Of a DNA stretch of 64,000 bases, positions 26,425 through 33,957 are shown in pieces. Positions within the stretch are counted from its first letter, which is position 1. The number at the start of each line of letters is the position of its first letter. This DNA is from AC-32 sp963766375 (GTDB lineage: Bacteria > Actinomycetota > Thermoleophilia > Gaiellales > Gaiellaceae), in the NCBI GenBank assembly GCA_963766375.1, contig CAVXZG010000002.1, positions 37,948 to 101,947 on the forward strand. Direction: 5' to 3'. Made by a program: the position numbers and the translations under genes. Under the pieces are notes generated by a model, which was given only the letters and a program-made list of their open reading frames with translations, did no database searches and was not told the DNA's origin.

Positions 26425-26734
26425 CAGCGCCTCCCTGTCGGTCGAATCCCAAGGTTCGGCGCCCAAGCGCCCAGGGGCACCCTCCCAACGGGGTGAAATT
26501 GGTACTACGGCTGAAATGATGATGGGCCGGGCAGGCAGCCAACCAGGAGGAACGGTGCGACTGCCGCGGCCGTCAGCGCGACCAGCCCGCCCTGAACAGC
26601 TGTCTATCCCCTTGTCGCACCAGCGCCTCCCTGTCGGTCGAATCCCAAGGTTCGGCGCCGAAGCGCCGGGGGCACCCTCCCAACGGGGTGAAATTGGTAC
26701 GTACGGCTGAAATAGATGATGGGCCGGGCACGAA
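26341..26734. repeat. 197-bp direct tandem repeat (two copies)
   Basis: Two adjacent copies, 26341-26537 and 26538-26734, are near identical and differ by a few substitutions and several single-base indels (for example ggtactacgg against ggtacgtacgg, and aaatgatgatg against aaatagatgatg). Each copy spans, on the minus strand, part of the terminator of the M43 gene, a leader, and the start of the lipoprotein gene. The pattern fits either a recent tandem duplication or an assembly joint of two noisy read ends. Confidence 0.85.
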
Positions 26735-26748
26735 GCCGGCCCATCATC
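26715..26748 (-). terminator. Rho-independent terminator of the M43 peptidase gene
   Basis: GATGATGGGCCGG and CCGGCCCATCATC form a perfect 13-bp stem with an 8-base loop, 11 bases after the peptidase stop. On the minus strand it is followed by TATTTC, a weak U tract. Only one arm is present in the neighbouring repeat copy. Confidence 0.8.
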
Positions 26749-26758
26749 AAGGTTCGCG

Positions 26759-27728
26759 CTACGGGGCTCGGTAGAACAGCCAGGCGTCGCGCATGCGCTG
26801 CGTCTGCCCGGCGGTGAACTCCGTGTAGCAACTGTCGTACGAGTAGTCCATGTAGTTGTGGATCGGGTCGAGGCCCGGATCGCCGGGCAGGTGTCCTTCC
26901 CGATCGGACAGCCCGACGTCGGGCTCCTCTCGGCCGGCGTGTCGGCCACGAAGTCGCCCTTCGCGTTGCAGCCGCCGAAGAAGGTGTGCTCGAGGTTCAG
27001 CCAGTGACCCGTTTCGTGCGTCACCGTCTCGCCCTGGTCGTACCTGCCCGCGTAGGTCGTGGACGTGCCGGGCATGGACTCCCAGTCGATCACGATTCCG
27101 TCGAGGTAGGCCTGCCCCGGCTTGGTCACGATGTCCGGCAGGTAGGCCCAGCCGAGATAGGCGCCGGCCGTGGTCGAGTACAGGTTGAGCGCGTTGTTGC
27201 CGCCCTGATGGAGCGTCTGCTTCATCGAGTGCTCGTTCGTGCCCCCGATTCCGCCGTAGAACCAGTCCGCGTTGTCGGTGCGGGTGACGCCGGCGAGCGT
27301 GAAGCGAGAAGCCCGTGTTGACACCGCCTTCGAAGCCCGCGAACGTCAGGTTCAGCACGCTCATCTGGTCGCTGATCTGCTTGTTCGTCAGGCTGCCGAT
27401 CGAGCCGTCGGTGATGACGTGGAAGTACACCGGCACGGTTGCCCTGAAGTTCCTCGCCGGCCTTGCCCTTGGCCGATGCGGGCAGGTCAGCTACCACGCC
27501 GCTCGAGAGCGGCTCTCGCGCATCGAAGCCTCGACCGAACGCTGCAGGGGTCAGCTTGTTGTAGACCGAGAACAGCTCCTCGCCGGCCACGGCGGGCATG
27601 CAGCTCGTGATCTGCTTCGCGACGCTCGGAGCCGCGGACTTCCGCGCCCCCGCCGCAGGCGAGACCGTGGCGGCGGTGTAGAGCCCTACCGCAAGCGCCA
27701 CGAAGAGAACCAGCTTGACTCGCTTCAT
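26759..27728 (-). pseudogene. Secreted M43-type zinc metallopeptidase, three frameshifts
   Basis: Begins with a signal peptide ('VKLVLFVALAVGLYTAATV') and continues through a propeptide-like region to 'VYFHVITDGSIGSLTNKQIS'. The zinc motif is 'HETGHWLNLEHTFFGGC' (HExxHxxNxxH), and a Met-turn region 'NYMDYSYDSCYTEFTAGQ' follows; both are typical of peptidase M43 (cytophagalysin/PAPP-A-like). The usual Gly of HExxHxxGxxH is Asn here. The frame changes near 27443, 27308 and 26888. All parts are conserved, so the gene may be intact in the organism. About 320 residues. A strong terminator follows. Confidence 0.75.
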
Positions 27729-27971
27729 CCCTCTCCCCCTTTGCTCGTCAGTGCTTTGAACTCAGATTCCCGGACGCAGAGTAAACCGACTTGCATCGAG
27801 AGTCCAATATCGCGAGAAGGCGCTCACGTAGGTTTGACTGACCAGTCAATCGGAGAGGCTGTCTCCGACGAAGCGGGGATGGGGAGACCCGCTTCAAGCG
27901 GCCCCGACTGCGGTGCCGCCCAGGGTGTTTGCCGCAGGCGCGCTGGGTTCGGCGGGGCCGCCCCATGGTCC

Positions 27972-28027
27972 GAGAGTGGGCCGCCCTGGGGAGGAACATC
28001 TCGGGGAGAGGGGGGCGGCCCACTCTC
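27972..28027. repeat. 15-bp perfect inverted repeat
   Basis: GAGAGTGGGCCGCCC at 27972-27986 is the exact reverse complement of GGGCGGCCCACTCTC at 28013-28027, with 26 G-rich bases between. No U tract follows on either strand, so it is not a standard terminator. It could be a recombination or protein-binding site, or the remnant of a mobile element end. Confidence 0.8.
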
Positions 28028-28159
28028 ACCAACACGCTGGACACGCACCTTCCCACGGCTGATAGCCGGGGTCTACTGACCTTGTCGTTGGTCTTGCTCA
28101 ACGCGTCTCGGCTGGCGGCGGGTACGAGCATCCGGTTCGCCTCAGTGAGTTAACGTCGT

Positions 28160-28222
28160 CTAGCCGGGGCGCCTCTGCAAGTTGGTGGAATCCGCAGTCC
28201 CCGCTTGCCGCGTCCCGGCTAG
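28160..28222. repeat. 9-bp inverted repeat
   Basis: CTAGCCGGG (28160-28168) is matched by CCCGGCTAG (28214-28222) across 45 bases. The flanking CGTCTAG and CTAGACG words extend the symmetry imperfectly. It lies about 310 bp before the collagen-like gene. Its function is unknown. Confidence 0.5.
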
Positions 28223-28530
28223 TTACTAGACGGCGTGAGTCCCGCGATCTTCCACAAGGGCTTCTCTCTTATCCGGGCGTTTGGGCACGGATTGGGCACG
28301 GCTGGAAGGGCCAGTAGCGAGCCGGGCGAGCAGGCGTAGCCTCAAGAGGGGCCGGGTTTCGGGAAGCTCGATCGCGTTCGGAGCTTCACCTCAACAGGAC
28401 GATGCAGAGAAGGAAGGTTGGACGGACACTCCTTTCTCGGCCAAACGCGCCTGCTCCGGTGAGCAGCGGCGATACCGCCGAGAGCATCCAGGGGCAGTGC
28501 GCAGCCTGACGCGCAAAAAGGGGGAGGAAA

Positions 28531-29403
28531 ATGACGAAGCGACTACTCGCCGTCGCGGCATTCGTTGTGCTGGCGACTGGGGCGCTGGTCGGTGGCACCG
28601 GCGCCTCAAGCCACGGCTCGAAGGCTTCCGCGGTGAGTCAAGGAACGCTCGGTGTTCGGAACGGGGTCATCTACGCGTGCGTGGAGACGCGTGGCAGCAA
28701 GCAGACCCTCGGCGATCTGAAGCTCGCCAACTGCCACAAGGGCTTTAAGGCGATCGCCTGGAACATCCGGGGCCCGAAGGGCGCGCGCGGCGTCGGGACC
28801 CCGGGGCCGCAGGGCCCCCAGGGGCCGCAAGGCTCGCAGGGGTCCGCTGGCTCAAAGGGCGATAAGGGTGACAAGGGGGACAAGGGGGACCGAGGCGCTC
28901 CGACGCCCGGCACCTTCGGCCCGTTCCACCTCGCCGGCCACGACGACACCGGCTGCGGCGGCACTGAGGTGTGGGCTCACGACGACAATGACCGCTTCTA
29001 CGTGGTCGAGTCGAGCCAGGCCGGCGACGGGTACTACGTGACCCGCTACGACGTCAACGGCAAGTTCACGACGGTTGCGGGCGCGCACCATCCCGGCGAC
29101 TGCGGGAACACATTCGACTCGGCCGACACCGGCACCTTCAGCGGCGTCTGGACGAGGCACATCATGTCCAACCTGGCCGGGTTCGACTACAACCCGGACG
29201 CCACGCCCACAGGGCCGGACTGGGTCGGCTTCCTGACCTCGGTGTTCCACATCAGCAACGATGCGGCCGACCCGAACTCGGCGGCGCCGGCACCGACGAC
29301 CTCGTACGAGTTCGACTACTACAACGCCTGCAGTGACCACTGGCGCGACGCCTTCTACGGCGGCGCCTCTACCGGCAGCGGCTCGATCGGGGACTGCCCC
29401 TAG
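28531..29403 (+). CDS. Secreted protein with collagen-like repeats
   Basis: The 290-residue product opens with a signal peptide ('LLAVAAFVVLATGALVGGT'). A short conserved module follows ('GVIYACVETRGSKQTL' and 'CHKGFKAIAWNIRGPKG'), then about 13 Gly-X-Y triplets (residues ~88-122: GPQGPQGPQ..., GDKGDKGDKGDRG). The C-terminal domain, with four or more cysteines and many Asp/Tyr, I do not recognise. The collagen-like stalk probably trimerises and displays the C-terminal head at the cell surface. GGGGGAGG precedes the ATG, and a strong terminator lies 18 bp after the stop, so it is a single-gene unit. Confidence 0.85.
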   Translation: MTKRLLAVAAFVVLATGALVGGTGASSHGSKASAVSQGTLGVRNGVIYACVETRGSKQTLGDLKLANCHKGFKAIAWNIRGPKGARGVGTPGPQGPQGPQGSQGSAGSKGDKGDKGDKGDRGAPTPGTFGPFHLAGHDDTGCGGTEVWAHDDNDRFYVVESSQAGDGYYVTRYDVNGKFTTVAGAHHPGDCGNTFDSADTGTFSGVWTRHIMSNLAGFDYNPDATPTGPDWVGFLTSVFHISNDAADPNSAAPAPTTSYEFDYYNACSDHWRDAFYGGASTGSGSIGDCP

Positions 29404-29420
29404 TCCACGGAGCCCAAGAC

Positions 29421-29452
29421 AGGCGGCCCCGGTAACAGAGCCGGGGCCGCCT
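29421..29452 (+). terminator. Terminator of the collagen-like gene
   Basis: AGGCGGCCCCGG and CCGGGGCCGCCT form a perfect 12-bp stem with an 8-base loop, starting 18 bases after the stop codon. There is no U tract, as is common in high-GC actinobacteria. Confidence 0.8.
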
Positions 29453-29526
29453 GATCACCCCGCCGGTCCCATGCCATATGCTCGTCGTGCCGTTCGGCCC
29501 CAACCGACAACGGAAGGGAGAACCGA

Positions 29527-29574
29527 ATGGCATTTCTATTCAAGCTGGAGACGGCACAATGCCCAGTTTTCTAG
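29527..29574 (+). pseudogene. Possible start of a truncated small protein
   Basis: AAGGGAG followed by ATG at 29527 opens 'MAFLFKLET' and stops after 15 residues. The opening resembles, from memory, the N-terminus of a short conserved actinobacterial protein, of which the rest is not found here. The remainder of the 29404-29851 gap, apart from the terminator, shows nothing else I can support. A 78-codon frame on the minus strand (29571-29807) lacks any recognisable feature. Confidence 0.25.
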
Positions 29575-29851
29575 TCGTGGGCGAAGCGGCCGCCCAGCTG
29601 CCAGATCCGGCGAAGAAGCGGGTCGGTGATACGCGCCGCGAGAGCGGTCAGGCGCTCGAGTAGGGGTCGTGCAATGGTGCAAACCGCGATCGCCGTGGCA
29701 GTCGCATGAACTCGTTCAAGTCGTGCAGCACGCTCCAGTCCACCTGTCCCCCGTCTCTCTACCGGTCGCTTGGGTACCGATGGGGCACCCCGTTCGACCA
29801 CATACATCGGAGCCTCTCGTCTCTAGACTACGCGCGGACCCTGATGCGCCG

Positions 29852-30331
29852 TCAAGGCTTGCCCGCGGCGAGCCGTCGCCGGAGCGACAATCCGAGGTAG
29901 AGGACGATCAGTACGTTGACAAGAAGACCGCCCGCCTTCCAGACGCTGGGGCGGATGGCGAGCTCATAGAGCTCTAAGGGGATCAGTAGCGACGTGGCGA
30001 TGACGGTCAGGTACTCCGCCCAGAGCTGATCGAGCCAGAGGCCGACACCCTCGACCAACTCGAGCGAGCCGTAGCCGAGTGCGGCGAGACCGGCGATGCG
30101 CAGTTCGTGCGCGTGGAGGTGATGGAGGCGGTTGACGAGTCGATGCAGGAAGTGCTGGCGAGGGTTGATATCGACGCTGCGGATTATCCGCTCGGCGAGG
30201 CGGCCAACGTCGGTGGAGAGATGGAAGAGGAGGTAGGTCCCGGCGGCAAGCAGGAGCACGCCGCGCAGGGAGCGTTCGACCGCGATGACGCGAACAACGA
30301 GTCGCGTCCGAGGAGGGTCGCCTGCGCGCAT
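29852..30331 (-). CDS. DUF2127-family membrane protein
   Basis: The 159-residue protein has four hydrophobic segments and the family pattern 'ALGYGSLELVEGVGLWLDQL', 'WAEYLTVIATSLLIPLELYEL' and a C-terminal 'NVLIVLYLGLSL'. The ATG at 30331 is chosen because the family begins about there; an in-frame ATG 48 bases upstream adds unrelated sequence. Function unknown. It is isolated inside the accessory zone. Confidence 0.75.
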   Translation of the reverse strand: MRAGDPPRTRLVVRVIAVERSLRGVLLLAAGTYLLFHLSTDVGRLAERIIRSVDINPRQHFLHRLVNRLHHLHAHELRIAGLAALGYGSLELVEGVGLWLDQLWAEYLTVIATSLLIPLELYELAIRPSVWKAGGLLVNVLIVLYLGLSLRRRLAAGKP

Positions 30332-30430
30332 CTCAAGAGCTAAGCACCCTTGGATCGAACAGGAGAATGAAGACGGCACCGACCCCGATCCTCGACTTCG
30401 CCTGCTTCAGCTAGATCGATTCGTTAGAAA

Positions 30431-30494
30431 GGCCGGGTGGGTTCTCGCTCTCCCCTGGGTGTTTGCCGTCAGTTCCTAGGAGCACCACCCGGCC
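30431..30494. repeat. 10-bp inverted repeat upstream of the DUF2127 gene
   Basis: GGCCGGGTGG (30431-30440) and CCACCCGGCC (30485-30494) enclose 44 bases. It lies about 100 bp upstream of the DUF2127 start on the minus strand and could form a leader stem or act as a terminator for something read from either side. The rest of the 30332-30683 gap shows no gene. Confidence 0.5.
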
Positions 30495-30683
30495 TCTCCT
30501 GAATAGACGCCACCTGAGAGCCCAACTTGCAGTCTGAGGACCGGTTCAGCCTTTGGCTCGATTGCTACTCCGCCCGGCGCATCGCCCTCTAGACGGAGTC
30601 CCAGTGCGATGAGACTTCTTTCAACGCGCGAGCCGTCGTCCTAGCGGCGGCCTCAAGCCCTCGGGTTACCTGCTCGACCTCCC

Positions 30684-30833
30684 CTAGGCGGATTCAATTG
30701 TGCGTTGCTCGTCCGGCGTCATGCAGGAGGGACAAACACGTCCCCCATCTACCTGAAGCCAGGCATAGGCAAAGTCCTGGAACACGCGCTTCCGTTTGCA
30801 CCGGATGCAGTTCTCGTTTTCGGCGCTAGGCAT
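30684..30833 (-). CDS. Small zinc-ribbon-like protein
   Basis: The 49-residue product has two CxxC knuckles, 'NCIRCKRKR' and 'RVCPSCMTPDEQ', 22 residues apart, which would hold one zinc ion. The ATG at 30833 is preceded by AAGGGAGAC, a good ribosome-binding site, so I use it rather than a longer in-frame start at 30929. There is no known family I can name; it could be a DNA- or protein-binding adaptor. Confidence 0.55.
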   Translation of the reverse strand: MPSAENENCIRCKRKRVFQDFAYAWLQVDGGRVCPSCMTPDEQRTIESA

Positions 30834-31084
30834 CGTGTCTCCCTTTTCCTTGACACGCCTCTCAAGGGCAGCGACCTCGCTCACGATGCGGGCGGGAGTT
30901 CGACGACGAATGAGGCGCCGCTGTGCCAATGGTCGTCGTCCACGCCGCCCTGGTCAATGGGCCGAACGGCCCAGGCTTGTAACTCACTAACAGCGACTGC
31001 ATCCGGAGAGGACAGTCCCCATGAAGGGGGTCGCGGTGACCATCCCGTGACTTCAGCCGTTGGCGGGATCGATGCTAATGCTCA

Positions 31085-31171
31085 TCAGGCCACTTCCGGC
31101 GCTACGGGGCGGTCACATCAACCTGCACCTACGGGCACCTGGCACCGGATCCGGACACGGCGACTAGCGCA
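31085..31171 (+). pseudogene. C-terminal relic of a tyrosine recombinase (integrase)
   Basis: The plus strand encodes 'GHFRRYGAVTSTCTYGHLAP' followed by Asp-rich residues. It resembles the end of phage-type integrases, where the box II His (LGH) is followed by the nucleophile Tyr in 'TLDTYGHLxP'. A stop lies just upstream in frame and no other integrase part is visible. It points toward, and ends about 35 bases from, the 3' end of tRNA-Thr, the usual place of an int gene at an integrated element. A short match, so moderate confidence. Confidence 0.45.
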
Positions 31172-31205
31172 AGCAGATCGGCGTGGAAACGGCCTGGTTC
31201 AGGGA

Positions 31206-31278
31206 AGCCGACGCGCGGATTCGAACCGCGGACCCCTTCATTACGAGTGAAGTGCTCTACCAACTGAGCTACGTCGGC
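31206..31278 (-). tRNA. tRNA-Thr (CGT anticodon)
   Basis: All parts of a cloverleaf fit. The acceptor stem is GCCGACG/CGTCGGC and the D arm is GCTC-AGTTGGTAGA-GCAC. The anticodon loop is CTCGTAA with anticodon CGT. The T arm is CGCGG-TTCGAAT-CCGCG. CCA is not encoded. The 3' end faces the accessory zone. Confidence 0.97.
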
Positions 31279-31333
31279 GGGAGAGCCAACTGTAGCCGTT
31301 TTCGTGTCGCGCTCTCGCGCTGGCGTGGTCGCC

Positions 31334-32584
31334 CTACGCGCTGATCTGCGTGAAGCGGCGCGGCAGGACGATCGCCGAGATCATCAACCCGTAGGCGATC
31401 GAGATCGCCGTCACGAACGTGTCGAACCCCGCGGTGATGCCGCTCACTGTCTGGTTGGTGAGGAGCTGCAGCACGCTGTTGAAGCCGGCGCTGCCGGGCA
31501 CCAGCATCAGGACGGCCGGGACGATGAACACGAGCGGTGAGCGCCGCAGCAGCCACCCGGCCAGGCCGCCGGCGATCCCGATCGTGAACGCGGCCACCAG
31601 GGCGGCGGCCTGGTCGCCGAAGACGGCCCCGCCGAGCTCGTTCGCGCCCAGCGCGACCACGGTCGCGGCGCACATGAGCAGCGCGTCGCGGCGCTGGGCG
31701 CGGAGCGTGACCGTGAACGCGAGGCCGGCCCCGACGGCGGCGAGCAGGTGCAGGGCGCTGAAGCTCGAGTCCGGAACTGGCCCGGACGTTGCGCCGAACC
31801 AGCCCGAGGCGATCGAGCGGCCGACCCCGACCCCGAAGACGAGCCCGAGGAGCTGGACGAGCGCGCTCGCCGTGTTCGCGACGCCGGACTGCAGGTGCTC
31901 GGTGGCGAGCTCGCGCATCCCGATCGTCAGCGTCATGCCGGGGAGAAACGTCACGAGCGCCGCCAGCGTGACCACGTCCGGCGATGCCTTGAGCCCGAGC
32001 TCGACGAGCGCGGCGGCGCAGAAGCTGGCAGCCACCGCGACTGCCGGGGCGACCAGCGACTGGGTGCGGGCGGTCCGGTTTCCAGGGAGGGCGATCGCGC
32101 CGACCACGAGCCCGACCAGTGCGGCGCCGGCGGCGTCTCGCCAGCCGCCGCCGAGGACGACCGTCAAGGAGACGCCGGCCAGCGCGTAGGCGGCGAGCAG
32201 GATCGGCCACGGGCGCTCCAGCCGCTCGGCCTCGACCTCCGCCAGCGCCGCAAGCGCCGGCTCCGCGGTCAGCGGCCGGTCGACCACCTCCTGGACGAGG
32301 CGGTCGAGCCGTGCGATCGCGTCCAGATCGACCGCGGTCGGCCGCACCCGGAGCGCGTAGCTTTGCTGCCGGGGGATCGACCCGAGGGAGATGTCGACCA
32401 GGGTCGGCGTCGCTGAGATCTGGGCTTCCTTGAGACCAAGCGAGCGCGCCAGAGCCTGGAGCCGGTCCTCGAGCTCGGCGGTCGAGTAGCCGGCGTCGTG
32501 CCCTGCGCGCGCGAATCGAAGCAGGAACTCGGTCGGCGCGTCCGGCGCCGGGTGCGGCGCCTCCTCGTCGTGCCTCTTCGCCAC
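31334..32584 (-). CDS. ThrE-family threonine/serine exporter
   Basis: A 416-residue membrane protein with the two-part ThrE architecture. The N-terminal DUF1212 region ('FLLRFARAGHDAGYSTAELE' and 'LVDISLGSIP') is followed by about ten membrane segments ending in the ThrE_2 domain ('LVPGSAGFNSVLQLL'). Homologues export threonine and serine driven by the proton gradient. GTG start. It is the last gene of a long minus-strand run with the arginine deiminase genes, 13 bp after the APC permease. Confidence 0.88.
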   Translation of the reverse strand: MAKRHDEEAPHPAPDAPTEFLLRFARAGHDAGYSTAELEDRLQALARSLGLKEAQISATPTLVDISLGSIPRQQSYALRVRPTAVDLDAIARLDRLVQEVVDRPLTAEPALAALAEVEAERLERPWPILLAAYALAGVSLTVVLGGGWRDAAGAALVGLVVGAIALPGNRTARTQSLVAPAVAVAASFCAAALVELGLKASPDVVTLAALVTFLPGMTLTIGMRELATEHLQSGVANTASALVQLLGLVFGVGVGRSIASGWFGATSGPVPDSSFSALHLLAAVGAGLAFTVTLRAQRRDALLMCAATVVALGANELGGAVFGDQAAALVAAFTIGIAGGLAGWLLRRSPLVFIVPAVLMLVPGSAGFNSVLQLLTNQTVSGITAGFDTFVTAISIAYGLMISAIVLPRRFTQISA

Positions 32585-32597
32585 GGCTCTTAGTCAG

Positions 32598-33950
32598 CTA
32601 GCCGGAAGGCGCCGCGCCGACGGAGCTCGTCTCGGGCGGCCCGCGACGCGCGCTCATCCGCTTCCAGACAAAGTCCAGAGCGACGGCCAGCAGTGTGATG
32701 CCGACGATCGCCGTCAACGTCTCCGGTGCGTTGCGGAGGGTGTCGACCGCGAAGAAGCCAAGGACGACCACGGTCACGACGATCCCGAGCACCACGATCG
32801 AGGCCCGCGCGCCGGTCTCAGAACGCCGCCGGTAGCCGGCGATCCCGACGAGCAGGAAGACCATCAGCGAGCAGGCGCTCCCGACCGACGCGATCGCCGA
32901 GAGGTCGACGAAGTTCGCGAGCAAGAGGACGAGGATCCCGGTCACGATGAGCCCGCCGTGCTTGCCGAGACGCGAGTTGTGCCCGAGAACCGGCGGAAAC
33001 TGCCCGATCTCCGCCAGCGAGTCGGTTAGCCCCGCCGAGGCGAAGAGCGTCGCGTTGGTCGCTCCGGCGGTCGCGACGAGCGCGGCCACTGCCATCAACG
33101 TGAAGCCGGCGTCGCCGAGCGACGGCCGCGCAGCCTCGGCGATCGCGGTCTCTCCGTAGCCGATCACCTGAGCGTCGGTCAACGTTCCGAACACGCCGAT
33201 CGAGATCAGCACGTACGTGGCCGTCGTCAGCCCGAGCGCGAGCACCATCGCACGCGGCAGCTCCCGCTTCGGATCGCGGAGGCTCGCGACCGTGAAGGTC
33301 ATCACGCCGAAGCCGAGGAAGGCGAAGAAGGTCAGCGCGATGCTCGAGATGATCTTCGAGAACGACGGGTAGCCGCTGAACGCGAGCAAATGCCAGTCGA
33401 CATCGGTGATCGTCACCCAGATGAAGACCGCGAAGACACCGAGCAGCGCGACCACCATCACCGACGCGACCCTGGAGACGAAGGTCGCCCCGACCATGTT
33501 GATCAGCGTCATGACCACGACGACCAGCGACGCGAACACGTTGTCCCAGCCACTCCACGGGTTGTCTCCGAAGAACAGCGAGACCGCATAGGCGCCGAAG
33601 GAGACCGCCAGCATCGCGCCCACGATCACGAAGGCTGCCGCGTAGCCGAGCCAGGAGGCGATCCCAAGCAGCCGGCCGTTCCCGAAGCCCTGCCGGAGGT
33701 ACTCGATGAGCCCGCCCGAGGACGGGTACCGGACGCCCAGCTTGACCACGTTGTAGGCGAGCAGCAGCGTGACCAGCCCGGCGAGGAGGAACGAGAGCCA
33801 GACGGCGGACCCCGCGATGACGGCCGCCTCGCCGAGGAGCGCGAAGATGCCGGCGCCGACCATGGCGCCGATCCCGAGGAATGCCGCGCCGCGAACGCTC
33901 ATGGCACCGCTCGGGGCGGTCTCGGGCGCAGGGGAAGGGTGCTCAGCCAT
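32598..33950 (-). CDS. APC-superfamily amino-acid permease
   Basis: The 450-residue, 12-segment permease has the APC helix-1 motif 'GIGAMVGAGIFALLGEAAVI', 'FFAFLGFGVMTFTVASLRDP' in helix 6 and 'YPSSGGLIEYLRQGFGNG'. The substrate is not evident; the neighbouring arginine deiminase genes suggest an amino acid or ornithine. The ATG lies a few bases after the ATPase stop, so they are likely co-transcribed. Confidence 0.9.
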   Translation of the reverse strand: MAEHPSPAPETAPSGAMSVRGAAFLGIGAMVGAGIFALLGEAAVIAGSAVWLSFLLAGLVTLLLAYNVVKLGVRYPSSGGLIEYLRQGFGNGRLLGIASWLGYAAAFVIVGAMLAVSFGAYAVSLFFGDNPWSGWDNVFASLVVVVMTLINMVGATFVSRVASVMVVALLGVFAVFIWVTITDVDWHLLAFSGYPSFSKIISSIALTFFAFLGFGVMTFTVASLRDPKRELPRAMVLALGLTTATYVLISIGVFGTLTDAQVIGYGETAIAEAARPSLGDAGFTLMAVAALVATAGATNATLFASAGLTDSLAEIGQFPPVLGHNSRLGKHGGLIVTGILVLLLANFVDLSAIASVGSACSLMVFLLVGIAGYRRRSETGARASIVVLGIVVTVVVLGFFAVDTLRNAPETLTAIVGITLLAVALDFVWKRMSARRGPPETSSVGAAPSG

Positions 33951-33957
33951 CGCGCGC

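Larger units (their letters stand above)
27729..28530. other. Gene-poor stretch with large inverted repeats
   Basis: No convincing coding sequence is seen in these 800 bases; open frames are short and unlike known proteins. Two inverted repeats lie inside (27972-28027 and 28160-28222). The segment CGGATTGGGCACGG near 28288 repeats the word GGGCACGG. The last 20 bases hold the GGGGGAGG ribosome-binding site of the collagen-like gene. Confidence 0.5.

Noticed and set aside
29571..29807. 78-codon minus-strand open frame
   Set aside because: No ribosome-binding site, no recognisable feature, and it overlaps the non-coding gap; not enough support to call a gene.
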